DNA of 64,000 nucleotides from Propioniciclava sinopodophylli (GCF_004324755.1 NZ_SDMQ01000002.1:309748-373747); one strand, 5' to 3'; shown: positions 1 through 15,371, numbered from the stretch's first letter. The notes: a model not told the origin generated them from the letters alone. Program-made: numbers and translations.

Positions 1-58
1 CACCCCCATTGAGGCTATGGTGGAGTCGGCTACTACAACGAGTCGGAGACACTCCACC

Positions 59-1012
59 ATGACGACGGTCCCCCGCTGGGTAAAGATCCTGTTCCGCACC
101 GCAGGCCTCTTCACACTGTTCGCCGTCATCGGCGGGTCGCTGGTCGCCGCCACACACTCGGGCTTCGAGTGCGGCAACTGGCCCGGCTGTGACGCCGACG
201 CGATCCTGCCCGGGGGGCCCGTGAACGAACTGCTCTACCGCAACCCGTGGATCGAGATGGCGCACCGCGCCTCCGCCGTCCTGTCCGGGCCGCTCGCGCT
301 CATCTCGGGGATCGTCGCGCTGCGGCTCAAGGGCGCCCACCCGCTGGTCAAGGTGCTGCCGTGGGTGACCGTGGCCTGCGCCATCGTCGCGGGCTTCGTG
401 GGCCGCGGCATCGTGCTGGGCGAGGTCTACCCCACGTGGGTCGGCGCCGCCGACCTCGGCGCAGCGCTGGTGGCCCTGACCGCCATGACGACGGCCACCA
501 TCGCCCTCGAGCGGACGCCCGCGCAGTGGTTCACCACCCGCACCGGCGTGTACGCCTGGGGCGCCCTCGCCACCCTGCTGGTCATGCACCTCGCCGGCCT
601 GTGGGCCGCCGGCCCCAGCTCCTTCACGCGCGTTGTGAGCTGGCCCGTCTGGCGCCTTCTCGAGGCCGACGTGCACGGCAGCCTGTTCGCCCAGTGGCTC
701 CGGTTCCCGCTCGTCGCGGCCGCTGCCCTGCTCATCTTCCTCGCCGCCCGCGAGGCCAAGGCCCTCGGCCTGTGGCGCGAGGGCATCACCGCGACGGTGC
801 TGGCCATCGCCAACCTGGCTTTCGGCGCCGGCATCGCCCTGAGCGGCACGGACGCCCTCGGCGTCCCGTTCGCGATGAGCTCGGTGGCGGTGTTCTTCAC
901 GATGATCCTGCTGGCAGCCCGCTCGACCGTGCTCGCGACGCAGGCCGCCGCCTCCCGCAGGATGAGCGACCCCACCCCGGCGCCTGAGGCCCCAGGACGC
1001 GCCCGCCCCTAG
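59..1012 (+). CDS. ctaA: CtaA/COX15-like heme A synthase
   Basis: A 317-residue multi-pass membrane protein with about eight hydrophobic helices. It would convert heme O to heme A for the aa3 oxidase at the cytoplasmic membrane. After the first helix comes HSGFECGNWPGC (residues 33-44), which resembles the extracytoplasmic Cys-pair loop of CtaA. Candidate heme-ligand histidines lie in EMAHRASA (His69), VMHLAG and DVHGSL. The ATG at 59 is preferred because a GGAG lies about nine bases upstream; an in-frame ATG at 17 would add 14 non-hydrophobic residues. The tail after the last helix is short, charged and proline-rich. The family call is reasonable, but the usual GxTRLTxSGLS motif is weak. Confidence 0.62.
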   Translation: MTTVPRWVKILFRTAGLFTLFAVIGGSLVAATHSGFECGNWPGCDADAILPGGPVNELLYRNPWIEMAHRASAVLSGPLALISGIVALRLKGAHPLVKVLPWVTVACAIVAGFVGRGIVLGEVYPTWVGAADLGAALVALTAMTTATIALERTPAQWFTTRTGVYAWGALATLLVMHLAGLWAAGPSSFTRVVSWPVWRLLEADVHGSLFAQWLRFPLVAAAALLIFLAAREAKALGLWREGITATVLAIANLAFGAGIALSGTDALGVPFAMSSVAVFFTMILLAARSTVLATQAAASRRMSDPTPAPEAPGRARP

Positions 1013-1082
1013 GCCGACGCTTGTAGGCGGATCTCGTGCTGACGATCCGCCTCGGTGCCAATCTGCCCATATGCCCACGCCA

Positions 1083-1146
1083 GTGTGCACTTCGAGGCGG
1101 CGAGCCCATCGCTGTGGCGCTAGTTCTGTGAGCTCGAAGTGCACAC
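1083..1146. repeat. 64-bp palindromic element, left copy
   Basis: The ends form a perfect 14-bp inverted repeat (GTGTGCACTTCGAG at 1083-1096 against its complement at 1133-1146) around a 36-base loop. The whole element recurs in inverted orientation at 2221-2284 with 58 of 64 positions identical. The two copies bracket the gene at 1214-2191. Confidence 0.85.
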
Positions 1147-1213
1147 GGAGGGCTGTGGACCAAGCCGGCGAAACTGTGCGGTTGTCCACAGGTGGGGAAT
1201 CCGGTGACCGGAA

Positions 1214-2191
1214 GTGACCCTCACCACCGACTGTCCGGGCATGAGTTCCAGCACGTTCCCTGACATCCCCGGCCAGCGGGGTTTCGCCACCACCCAGCAA
1301 CTCCTGAAGGCCGGGGCGTCCGTCTCGCACCTGCAGCACCTCGTCCGCGTGGGCCGCAGGCCTTTACGAACCGTCTACTCGCGTGCCCCCGGCCCTTGGT
1401 CGGACGCCGACCTCCTCTTGGCGGCCACACTCTGGGCTGGGCCACGATCCATCGTGACGGGAGTGCACGCGCTGCACCTGCATGGCTTCGCGCAGGGACA
1501 CGACGCCCCGCCTGTCGCGACCCTCCTGGTACCCCAGACCTGTCGGACACGCATGCGCGCCGCTGGGTACGAGACGCTGCGGACCAAACGTCTCCCCCGA
1601 GCGGTCATGATCCAGGACGTGCGTGCGGCGCCCATCGAGCGGGCACTCGCGGATGCGATGCGACTGCGGCAGCTGACCGACCACCAACTGCGAGGGATCT
1701 GCCTTGCGGCGCTCCAGAACCGGCGCACGACGGCTGACCGCGTCACGCGAGAGATCGAGTGCGGACGCCCCAACGCGGACGGAGGCATGGTCCGAGCCGT
1801 CCTGGACTACCGGCGGGGTGCATGGTCCGTGCCCGAGGCGCAGCTGGCCGCTGCCGTCCGTGAGCACCCAACCCTGCCTGCCATGCTCCTGAACCCGCGC
1901 TTGACCACCACCGACGACAAGCTCATCGGCAAGCCCGACGGCTTCTTCCCCGACGCAGGCGTCGTGGTGCAGGTTCACTCCCGCCAGTTCCACGAAGGCC
2001 ACGATGAGGTGGAGGGAGATCGCTGGGCGTCCACCGTCGACCGCGACCTCGACTACCAGACCTACGGGATGGTCGTCGTGCCGGTGACCCCGGCCACGAT
2101 CCGCGACGACTTGCCACGCTACGTCGATCGACTGAGCGCAGTAGTCCGGCCTCGGCTGGGCTGGCAGTCGGGTCGTGTCCTGGTCGGCTGA
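1214..2191 (+). CDS. AbiEi-like / DUF559-type nuclease-fold protein
   Basis: A protein of 325 residues from GTG 1214, or 316 from ATG 1241. The N-terminal part (QRGFATTQQLLKAGAS, then RVGRRPLRTVYS and a TGVHALHLHGF segment) resembles the winged-helix N-terminus of actinobacterial AbiEi-type antitoxins. The C-terminal part (about residues 225-310) has the layout of the DUF559/Vsr-like PD-(D/E)xK fold: KPDGFFPDAGVVVQVHSRQFH, then a conserved Asp-rich helix and VVVPVTP. The usual acidic residue in E-x-D/H is Gln here (VVQVHS), so nuclease activity is doubtful. No partner toxin is adjacent. The gene is enclosed by 64-bp inverted palindromes, which suggests it moved or spread with them. Function unknown. 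Confidence 0.6.
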   Translation: MTLTTDCPGMSSSTFPDIPGQRGFATTQQLLKAGASVSHLQHLVRVGRRPLRTVYSRAPGPWSDADLLLAATLWAGPRSIVTGVHALHLHGFAQGHDAPPVATLLVPQTCRTRMRAAGYETLRTKRLPRAVMIQDVRAAPIERALADAMRLRQLTDHQLRGICLAALQNRRTTADRVTREIECGRPNADGGMVRAVLDYRRGAWSVPEAQLAAAVREHPTLPAMLLNPRLTTTDDKLIGKPDGFFPDAGVVVQVHSRQFHEGHDEVEGDRWASTVDRDLDYQTYGMVVVPVTPATIRDDLPRYVDRLSAVVRPRLGWQSGRVLVG

Positions 2192-2220
2192 GCCGATCCT
2201 CTGGGACGAGACCACCCCCG

Positions 2221-2284
2221 GTGTGCGCTTCGAGCTCACAAAACTAGCGCTACAGCGATAGACCCGCCGCCTCGAAGTGCACAC
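2221..2284. repeat. 64-bp palindromic element, right copy (inverted)
   Basis: Inverted copy of the element at 1083-1146. Its own arms (2221-2234 and 2271-2284) match at 13 of 14 positions, and flanking C-rich and G-rich tracts extend the pairing outwards. It lies between the AbiEi-like gene and rnhA, so it could also act as a transcriptional boundary. No T-tract follows. Confidence 0.85.
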
Positions 2285-2362
2285 CCGGGGTGGGGTGGAG
2301 GCCGGTGAGGCCGATGGGGGGTGATGGATGGCCCTGAACCGCTGGTGCGGCACAATGACCGG

Positions 2363-3250
2363 GTGATCATTGCTGCCGCAGACGGTTCGTCGCTGTCCAA
2401 CCCAGGGCCCGCCGGGTGGGCCTGGTTCATCGACGGGGACCGCTGGGCGGCCGGCGGCTGGAAGCACGGCACCAACAACATGGGTGAACTCATGGCGGTG
2501 CTCGACCTGCTGCGCCAGACCCGCGACGCCGACGACGACCTGCTGGTGATGTGCGACTCCCAGTACGTCATCAACGCCCTGACCAAGTGGCTGCCGGGCT
2601 GGAAGCGCAAGGGCTGGCGCAAGGCCGACGGCAAGCCGGTGCTCAACGTCGAGCTGCTGCAGGACCTCGACCGCGAGCTGCAGGGTCGCCGCGTCACGTT
2701 CGAGTGGGTCAAGGGCCACGCCGGCCAGGAGTTGAACGAGGCCGCAGACGCCCGCGCCCGCGCCGCGGCCACCGCGTTCCAAAAGGGCCTGCCAGTGAAC
2801 GAGGGCCCCGGCTTCTCCGCCACCGTCATCCGGACGCCCACGCCCGACCTCTCCCCCGGGCCACGCCGCGAGCCGGACCTGTTCGACGCGGCCCCCGACC
2901 CGGCGGAGGATCCCGACGAACACCCCGTCGTCGCCCTCCAGCGTCAGTGGGTCTCGGACGCCGTGCGCTCCGACCGCTCCGCTGCCGAGGCGCTGCTGCA
3001 CCCGAAGTTCCTGGAGCACGACGTCGCGGGGCGGGCGTCCGGCAAGGGGCGGACCCTGGCGACGCTCAAACCCTACGACGACCCCGTCACCGTCGAGGTC
3101 GAGGGCATCGACGAGCTCGCGCCGTGGGTCGTCCACCTGCGCTGGCGCGCGCGCTCCCGCAGCGCGGTGAGCCTGCGCTCCTCCATCTGGGTGAAGGCCA
3201 ACGACTCCTGGCGACTGCGGTTCGAACAGCAGACCCCCGCTTCGCGCTGA
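2363..3250 (+). CDS. rnhA: Ribonuclease HI with C-terminal NTF2-like (DUF4440) domain
   Basis: Degrades RNA in RNA:DNA hybrids in the cytoplasm. The 295-residue product begins VIIAAADGSS. The DEDD metal site is present: Asp7, Glu42 (NNMGEL), Asp65 (MCDSQYVI) and Asp129 (NEAADARA), with the flap-loop His in KGHAGQ (His119). An acidic, proline-rich linker (about 145-180) leads to a C-terminal domain (about 185-290) with the cystatin/NTF2-like pattern of DUF4440 (HPKFLEHDVAGR, SSIWVKANDSWRLRFEQ). The start GTG 2363 is chosen because a CACAAT box sits six bases upstream, as for leaderless genes nearby; a GTG at 2321 is the alternative. The fusion is uncommon compared with stand-alone RNase HI. 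Confidence 0.85.
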   Translation: MIIAAADGSSLSNPGPAGWAWFIDGDRWAAGGWKHGTNNMGELMAVLDLLRQTRDADDDLLVMCDSQYVINALTKWLPGWKRKGWRKADGKPVLNVELLQDLDRELQGRRVTFEWVKGHAGQELNEAADARARAAATAFQKGLPVNEGPGFSATVIRTPTPDLSPGPRREPDLFDAAPDPAEDPDEHPVVALQRQWVSDAVRSDRSAAEALLHPKFLEHDVAGRASGKGRTLATLKPYDDPVTVEVEGIDELAPWVVHLRWRARSRSAVSLRSSIWVKANDSWRLRFEQQTPASR

Positions 3251-3336
3251 TCGACTCCTTGGCACCATGTTCCGGCCAGGTGCCCGACTGGTGAACCATC
3301 ACCCACGCGGGCGGGATCAGCCCTACCGTGCGTCGT

Positions 3337-4608
<1,272 letters not shown>

Positions 4609-4626
4609 CCCAACGCCGCCAGGCTG

Positions 4627-4789
4627 CTACCAGGGCAGCCCAACGGTCGAGGACGCCACCCCGACGGCCGTGCCCACGATGAGGGCGGGTCCCATGGGGA
4701 CGTCGGCCTTCAGGTCCCGCGTGAACGCGAGGACGAGCAGGGACGCGAGCCCATGCCGCCGCCAGGACCGCTGCCCACACTAGAGTCAC
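4627..4789 (-). pseudogene. Remnant of A24 prepilin peptidase C-terminus
   Basis: Reading leftward, one frame gives a hydrophobic start (TLVWAAVLAAA). After a one-base shift the next frame gives GLASLLVLAFTRDLKADVPMGPALIVGTAVG and then a stop. The pattern basic residue, Lys-x-x-Val/Ile-Pro-Met/Phe-Gly-Pro, then a helix is that of the last helices of type IV leader peptidases. Only about 50 codons survive, with a frameshift and no start. The rest of 4609-4897 holds no recognisable gene. Confidence 0.4.
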
Positions 4790-4897
4790 CCGCTGGGTGC
4801 CTCCATGATGGGGATGATCGCAGGCCCGTGGGCGACCTCACGCTGCACTGGACGAGCCAGCGCACCCGGACGCTCGGCATGGTGAACGACGGCCTGG

Positions 4898-5635
4898 TCA
4901 GCTGACCGGGACCTCCAGGAACTCTACGTCGGCGTCGACGTCCACGGGGATCGGGGCACCAACCAGATGGGGTGAGTCCATCAGTGGGGCTCCGACGAGG
5001 CGCAACCGGTCGATAAGGCTGGCCGCCAGCGACTCCACGCCCGCGAAGTCACCTGCTGCGATGAGGTCGACGATGCGCGCGTCGGGGCGCAGGGTGTCGC
5101 TCAGGAGGCCATGCTCGACCGGAACCCTCAACCCCTCGTACGCGGTGCGCTCCCCCAACTCGGTGCAAACCCGGGCGAGCTCCGGGTTGGGGTGCAAGGA
5201 CAGCAAGGTGGCGAGGAACGCGTTGTCGGCGCGCCGGAACGCGAGGTAGTCACGGGCGGCCACTGCTGCCTCGACCTCGTCCGCCAGGTTCCGCAGGGTG
5301 ATGAGGTCGACGGGGCGAGCGTGCTCGGCGGCCGTCCGCAGCGTGGTGGGCTCGAGCATGCGCCGGACCTGGATGATTCCGTCACCGGGGGCCTCGACGC
5401 GGTCGCGTACCCGGACGGCGTCCTCGCCAACCCGCTCGAGGAAGCCGTCGCGGCCCAACTCCATGAGCGCCAGCAGAGTGGCCGTGTCGTCGACGCCCAG
5501 CAGCTCCGCGATCCGCTCGATCGCGACCGGCTCGCCGGTGGGGATCGTGCCGTCGACCACCATCATGCGCAGCCTGCCCACAAGGTGGGCTGGGGGGCGC
5601 GGTGCGCGCCCGTCGGAGCTTGACTTCAGATGCAC
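4898..5635 (-). CDS. GntR-family regulator with FCD ligand domain
   Basis: A 245-residue cytoplasmic DNA-binding protein. A winged helix-turn-helix occupies about residues 15-75 (LVGRLRMMVVDGTIPTGEPV, then IERIAELLGVDDTATLLALM and ELGRDGFLERV). An all-helical FCD-type domain covers about 85-205 (IIQVRRMLEPTTLRTAAEHA, RRADNAFLATLLSLHPNPELARVC), including the helix where FCD proteins carry metal- or acid-binding His/Asp. The usual HxxH of metal-binding FCD domains is not obvious. GTG 5635 is preferred, preceded by AAAGG; the longer ATG start at 5692 would add a low-complexity tail. The ligand and target are unknown: the gene stands alone, and no operon of transport or catabolic genes adjoins it. 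Confidence 0.75.
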   Translation of the reverse strand: MHLKSSSDGRAPRPPAHLVGRLRMMVVDGTIPTGEPVAIERIAELLGVDDTATLLALMELGRDGFLERVGEDAVRVRDRVEAPGDGIIQVRRMLEPTTLRTAAEHARPVDLITLRNLADEVEAAVAARDYLAFRRADNAFLATLLSLHPNPELARVCTELGERTAYEGLRVPVEHGLLSDTLRPDARIVDLIAAGDFAGVESLAASLIDRLRLVGAPLMDSPHLVGAPIPVDVDADVEFLEVPVS

Positions 5636-5765
5636 GGGCCTGGGCCTTTCGGTCTCACCCCTGCCGGGGTGATGACTCGATGCTAAAGGCAATCGACCGA
5701 CTGTTCAGCCGGTTACACCGTTGCACGATGGATCGATCGTCGGCCGAGCCGACGGCCGGTGGCCT

Positions 5766-10236
<4,471 letters not shown>

Positions 10237-10252
10237 GCCGACCGGCTCAAAG

Positions 10253-10296
10253 GCGGGGACCGCGAGCGGGATTTCGATCCTGCCCACGGTCCCCGC
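10253..10296 (+). terminator. Hairpin terminator after icd
   Basis: GCGGGGACCG (10253-10262) pairs perfectly with 10287-10296. An inner stem GCGGGAT/ATCCTGC surrounds a TTCG tetraloop. It begins 17 bases after the icd stop. There is no U-tract, as is usual in high-GC Actinobacteria. Confidence 0.75.
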
Positions 10297-10443
10297 TTCG
10301 TCGTGCACGGGTTCCACGGTGGCCGGCCCGCCCTGCGCTGGACGCCACCGCGAACCGCTCCAGCACTGCTCGCGCTCCGCCTCCGGGACGCCGCGGGCCC
10401 TGGGCGTGACGTGGGAGGATGGCGGGCGTCGGAAGGAGGGTGC

Positions 10444-11205
10444 GTGCCACCGCAGTGGGATGCCGAAGCGCTGTTCCGCTTCGTCGACGTGATGGGCGTG
10501 GTCGCCAACGGGCTGCTGGGGGGCGCGGTCGCCCGCTCGAAGCGCTTCGACATCGTCGGGTTCGCCACGCTGGCGATCATCTCCGGCCTGGGCGGCGGCA
10601 TGATCCGCGACGTCCTGCTGGGTGCGGGGTACCCGGTCGCGCTGGTGGACCCGGCCTACCTGTCCGGCGCGCTCATCGCCGCGTTCGTGGCCTACCTGAT
10701 CAACCTCGAGGGCACGTGGCCCCGCCGGGCGCTGGCGCTGGCGGACGTGCTCGCCCTGGGCTGCTGGTCGGCGACCGGCACCATCAAGGCGGCCTCCCTG
10801 GGGCTGCAGCCCGTGTCATCCATCATGCTCGGCGTCATCACCGCCGTCGGGGGCGGCATGCTGCGCGACGTGCTGGTCGGGCGGACGCCGGCCGTGTTCG
10901 GCGGCAACACCCTGTACGCGTCGCTGGCGGTGGTTGGCAGCATCGAGGCGCTCGCCCTGTTCCACCTCGGGATGGCCGACGACGGCATGGGCGTCTCGAT
11001 CGTCACCTGCGCCGTGCTGGGCCTGCTGGCCCGCCGGCTGGGCTGGATGCTGCCTGAACCGATCGACTTCAACCTGCGCTCAGCCCTCAAGCCGCTCGAC
11101 CCGCGCGCCAACGTGCTGCGGCTGAAGGAGCGCAACGACCGGCGGGCGAACCGCAACCGGGAGGCGTCCGCTGCGGACGCCGACGGGGATCAGTCGGGCT
11201 CGTAG
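10444..11205 (+). CDS. UPF0126 / TRIC-type glycine-rich membrane channel protein
   Basis: A 253-residue protein with about seven membrane segments built as two repeats, each with a glycine-kinked helix: GLGGGMIRDVLLG and VGGGMLRDVLVG. That inverted duplicated GGGxxRD signature defines the UPF0126 family, prokaryotic relatives of trimeric intracellular cation channels. The C-terminus after about residue 205 is cytoplasmic and charged. GTG 10444 has GGAAGGAGG about eight bases upstream. It is likely a monovalent cation or glycine-linked channel; the substrate is not settled from sequence. Confidence 0.85.
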   Translation: MPPQWDAEALFRFVDVMGVVANGLLGGAVARSKRFDIVGFATLAIISGLGGGMIRDVLLGAGYPVALVDPAYLSGALIAAFVAYLINLEGTWPRRALALADVLALGCWSATGTIKAASLGLQPVSSIMLGVITAVGGGMLRDVLVGRTPAVFGGNTLYASLAVVGSIEALALFHLGMADDGMGVSIVTCAVLGLLARRLGWMLPEPIDFNLRSALKPLDPRANVLRLKERNDRRANRNREASAADADGDQSGS

Positions 11206-11231
11206 GCCAAACTGAGCGATAGGCTCGACGC

Positions 11232-12131
11232 GTGCCGGAGACCCCCGCCCGCGTCGTGAACGCCCCCGACGTCGCCCTCGTGTTCGAGGGGGGCGGCATG
11301 CGCGTGGCGTACACCTCGGCCGTCGTGGTCCGGCTCGTCGAGGAGGGCCTGGTGTTCCCGTTCGTCGCGGGGATCTCTGCGGGGGCGTCCAACACCGTCA
11401 ACTACCTGGCCGGCGACACGTGGCGGGCGCGGGCGTCCTTCACCACGTTCGCCGCAGACCCCAACTTCGGCAACTGGCGCACCTTCGTCCGCGGCCAGGG
11501 CCTGTTCAACTCCGACTACATCTACCGGCGCACGTCCGGGCCCGACGAGGCGCTGCCGTTCGACCGGACTTCTTTCGACGCCCACCCGGGCGAGTTGTCG
11601 ATCACGGCCTTCCGGGCCCGCGACGGGGCGACCGTCCGGTGGGGGCGCGCCGACGTCCACGACACCCACGACCTGATGGTGCGCGTGCAGGCGTCCTCGA
11701 CGATGCCGATCGTGATGCCACCGGTCGACATCGACGGCGACCTGTACGTGGACGGGGCCCTCGGCGCATCGGGCGGCATCCCGATCGACGCGGCGCGCGA
11801 GGCCGGCTACCGGAAGTTCGTGGTGGTCCTCACCCAGGAGCGCGGCTACACCAAGAAGCCGGCGTCCAACCCGTGGCTGTTCCGGCGTCACTTCCGCCGC
11901 TATCCGGCCGTGGCGGACGCCCTCATCGCACGTCCGGCGCGCTACAACGAGACCCGCGAGGAATTGTTCGAGCTGGAGCGCGCAGGCGACGCGTGGGTGT
12001 TCGCACCCGAATCGATGCAGATCTCCAACGGCGAGCGCAACGTCGCGAAGCTGCAGGCCGCGCACCAGCGGGGCCTGGCCCAGATCGGGCGCGAGCTAGG
12101 TGGCCTGAGGGAGTTCCTGGACCTGGGCTGA
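11232..12131 (+). CDS. Patatin-like phospholipase
   Basis: A 299-residue soluble acyl hydrolase of the bacterial patatin (YjjU-like) group. The Ser/Asp dyad is present: GISAGAS with Ser49 and DGALGASGG with Asp174. The oxyanion-hole glycines EGGGMR are at about 19-24. No signal peptide is present. GTG 11232 follows TAGGCT by six bases, so a leaderless start is likely. It is followed by an unrelated amidohydrolase gene with its own leaderless promoter. Confidence 0.9.
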   Translation: MPETPARVVNAPDVALVFEGGGMRVAYTSAVVVRLVEEGLVFPFVAGISAGASNTVNYLAGDTWRARASFTTFAADPNFGNWRTFVRGQGLFNSDYIYRRTSGPDEALPFDRTSFDAHPGELSITAFRARDGATVRWGRADVHDTHDLMVRVQASSTMPIVMPPVDIDGDLYVDGALGASGGIPIDAAREAGYRKFVVVLTQERGYTKKPASNPWLFRRHFRRYPAVADALIARPARYNETREELFELERAGDAWVFAPESMQISNGERNVAKLQAAHQRGLAQIGRELGGLREFLDLG

Positions 12132-12236
12132 CGCGAGGCAGCGGCGCCGCATCGCGAAGCGGCGTGGGCGCGCCGAGGCCCCGCCCCGTGAGGTGTGGCA
12201 TGCCCCCAGCCCAGGCATGGGCATAGGCTCGCGCCC

Positions 12237-13403
12237 ATGAATGTCGCCATCACCGGAGCCCACATCGTCCCCGTCACCGCCGAGCCCTTCGACGGCACCA
12301 TCGTCCTCACCGACGGTCGCATCAGCGCCCTCGGCCCCGACGTCGACGTCCCCGAGGGCCACGAGGTCGTGGACGCAGCGGGCGCCTGGGTGCTGCCCGG
12401 TTTCGTGGACGCCCACGTCCACCTCGGCGTGTGGGAGGAGGGCGAGGGCTGGGCCGGCCAGGACACCAACGAGATGACCGATCCGGTGATGGCCGGCGCC
12501 CGCGCGCTGGACGCCATCAACCCCTTCGACCAGGGCTTCGACGACGCTGTCATGGGCGGTGTCACCGCGGTCAACGTGAACCCCGGCTCGGGCAACCCCA
12601 TCGGCGGCCTGACCGTCGCCATCAAGACGTGGGGCCGGATCGTCGACGAGATGGCGCTGCGCTCGCCGTCCGGGCTGAAGGCCGCCCTCGGCGAGAACCC
12701 CAAGCGCGTCTACGGCGAGCAGAAGAAGACCCCCTCGACCCGGCTGGGCACGGCGCTGGTGATCCGCAGGGCCTTCACCGAGGCGCGGAACCACGCCGCC
12801 AAGGACGACGCGGGCGGCAACCTCGTCCACGAGGCGTTGCTGCAGGTGCTGAACCGCGAGATCCCGTGGCGCCAGCACTGCCATCGCGCCGACGACATCG
12901 CCACCGCGATCCGGATGGCCGACGAGTTCGGCTACGAGCTCGTGCTCGACCACGGCACCGAGTCGTGGAAGATCGCCGACCTCGTGGGCGGGCGCGGCAT
13001 CCCGGTGCTGTACGGGCCGCTCATCGTCACCCGCTCGAAGGTGGAGGTGCGCGACCGCTCGCTGGCGGCCCCCGGCATCCTCGACCGGGCGGGTTCGCCG
13101 GTGTCGCTGATCACCGACCACCCGGTGGTGCCCATCGAGTATCTGGTCACCCAGGCGGCGCTCGCGGTACGCGAGGGCATGGACGCCGACGCCGCCCTCC
13201 GGGCGATCACCATCAACCCCGCACGGGTGATGGGCGTGGCCGATCGCATCGGCTCCCTGGAGGTGGGCAAGGACGCCGACGTCGTCCTGTGGACGGGCAA
13301 CCCCCTCGAACTGGCCCAGCGCGTCCTGCGGACGTGGGTCTCCGGCGAGCAGATCTACTCCTGGGACGCCGAGGCCGGTCCGGTCTGGGCGAAGCGCTTC
13401 TGA
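12237..13403 (+). CDS. Amidohydrolase, imidazolonepropionase-like
   Basis: A 388-residue metal-dependent hydrolase of the amidohydrolase superfamily. An N-terminal beta-sandwich segment (ITGAHIVPVTAEPFDGTIV) precedes GFVDAHVHLG, the first metal-binding HxH. Later motifs are HCHRADD, DHGTESW and SLITDHPVVP (metal Asp/His). The C-terminal beta-sandwich ends NPARVMGVADRIGSLEVGKDADVVLW. It belongs to the group annotated as metal-dependent hydrolases related to imidazolonepropionase; no hut genes are nearby, so the substrate is unknown. ATG 12237 follows TAGGCT by seven bases (leaderless). Confidence 0.85.
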   Translation: MNVAITGAHIVPVTAEPFDGTIVLTDGRISALGPDVDVPEGHEVVDAAGAWVLPGFVDAHVHLGVWEEGEGWAGQDTNEMTDPVMAGARALDAINPFDQGFDDAVMGGVTAVNVNPGSGNPIGGLTVAIKTWGRIVDEMALRSPSGLKAALGENPKRVYGEQKKTPSTRLGTALVIRRAFTEARNHAAKDDAGGNLVHEALLQVLNREIPWRQHCHRADDIATAIRMADEFGYELVLDHGTESWKIADLVGGRGIPVLYGPLIVTRSKVEVRDRSLAAPGILDRAGSPVSLITDHPVVPIEYLVTQAALAVREGMDADAALRAITINPARVMGVADRIGSLEVGKDADVVLWTGNPLELAQRVLRTWVSGEQIYSWDAEAGPVWAKRF

Positions 13404-13420
13404 TCGTGGATGCCCACGGT

Positions 13421-13452
13421 CCTTCAGGTGCGAGTGGAGCGCGCCTCGAAGG
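13421..13452. repeat. GAGCG...CCTCGAAGG intergenic repeat, copy 1
   Basis: CCTTC(A)GGTGCGAG...GAGCGCGCCTCGAAGG is a diverged single copy of the unit repeated in tandem at 59355-59424 and present in a longer form at 21702-21775. Its ends CCTTC and GAAGG are complementary. It lies directly upstream of the methyltransferase promoter. Confidence 0.6.
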
Positions 13453-13473
13453 GCCCCACCTAACCTGCCCAGC

Positions 13474-14151
13474 ATGACCTGCCCCCTCGACGCAGTGCGC
13501 GCGACGCACGACGCGTTCGTGGCCGAGCGACCCCCCGGCGCCGACGAGGACGTGCACATGGTCGCCGCAGTCGTGGACCACGTGATCGAGCGCTGCACCG
13601 AAACCGGCGGCGTGGTGTTCGACCCGTTCGTGGGGTTCGGGACGACCCTCGCCAGGGCCATCGCGCTCGGGCGTGAGGCGTGGGGCATCGAGCTTCTGCC
13701 GGAACGCGTGGCGCTCGTTCGGGAGCGGGTGCCCACGGCGTCCGTCATCGAGGGCGACGCCCGCGCCCTGCTGGACGTCCTCGCCGAGGCCGACGCTCCG
13801 ATCGCGGGCCGGGTCGACCTGGTGCTCACCTCCCCGCCGTACATGACCGCCACCGACCATGAGGCCGACCCTCTCACCGCCTACGAGCGGGACGGCGGCG
13901 ACTACGCACGCTACCTGCGTGAGCTCGGGCTGGTGGCCGCCCAGTGCGCCCGGGTCGCGAGACCGGGCGGCTTCGTGGTCTGGAACGTGGCCGACATCCA
14001 CCACCGTGACCACACGACACCACTGATCGCCGACTGCGCCCGGGTGCTCGGGGCGCACCTGGACTGGGTCGGTGTGGTCCCCATCGAGTGGGACGCCCTC
14101 CCCCACGATCTCGTCGCCGATGCGCTGCTGGTGTCCCGGCGTCCGGCCTGA
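13474..14151 (+). CDS. Small DNA methyltransferase, N6-adenine/N4-cytosine type
   Basis: A 225-residue SAM-dependent methylase. The order is motif I VVFDPFVGFGTTLARA (about 45-60), the adenosine-contacting acidic GIELLPERVALVRER, then catalytic motif IV TSPPYM (an S-P-P-Y variant typical of N4-cytosine enzymes). The motif I-first order resembles the beta/DpnM-unlike TRM11-like group. There is no target-recognition domain of normal size and no restriction gene beside it, so it may be an orphan methylase, or possibly an RNA methylase. A leaderless start is indicated by TAACCT seven bases before ATG 13474. Palindromic or repeated DNA lies on both sides. Confidence 0.72.
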   Translation: MTCPLDAVRATHDAFVAERPPGADEDVHMVAAVVDHVIERCTETGGVVFDPFVGFGTTLARAIALGREAWGIELLPERVALVRERVPTASVIEGDARALLDVLAEADAPIAGRVDLVLTSPPYMTATDHEADPLTAYERDGGDYARYLRELGLVAAQCARVARPGGFVVWNVADIHHRDHTTPLIADCARVLGAHLDWVGVVPIEWDALPHDLVADALLVSRRPA

Positions 14152-14187
14152 TGAATCAGCGCCCCTGCCCGTCTGGGTGGGCCCGCG

Positions 14188-14255
14188 CAGATGCACCTCG
14201 AAAGTGAATCCGCTCCTGCTCCATCGGGCGCAGATTCACTTTCGAGGTGCATCTG
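14188..14255. repeat. Long perfect palindrome between convergent genes
   Basis: 23-bp perfect arms (14188-14210 and 14233-14255; left arm begins CAGATGCACCTCGAAAG) around a 22-base loop. It separates the methyltransferase gene from the convergent ychF, so it may terminate both. It shares the TGCACC-TCGAAAGTGAATC core with the element at 40501-40574, so it belongs to a repeat family. Confidence 0.85.
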
Positions 14256-14297
14256 TGAGGTGACGCTCGGTCGATCGGGCTGGATCGCCCGACCAGC

Positions 14298-15371
<1,074 letters not shown>

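Noticed and set aside
1183..1191. A DnaA box (TTGTCCACA) as part of oriC.
   Set aside because: Single copy, with no dnaA/dnaN or box cluster nearby.
1214..2191. A toxin-antitoxin pair.
   Set aside because: No AbiEii-type toxin gene lies on either side.
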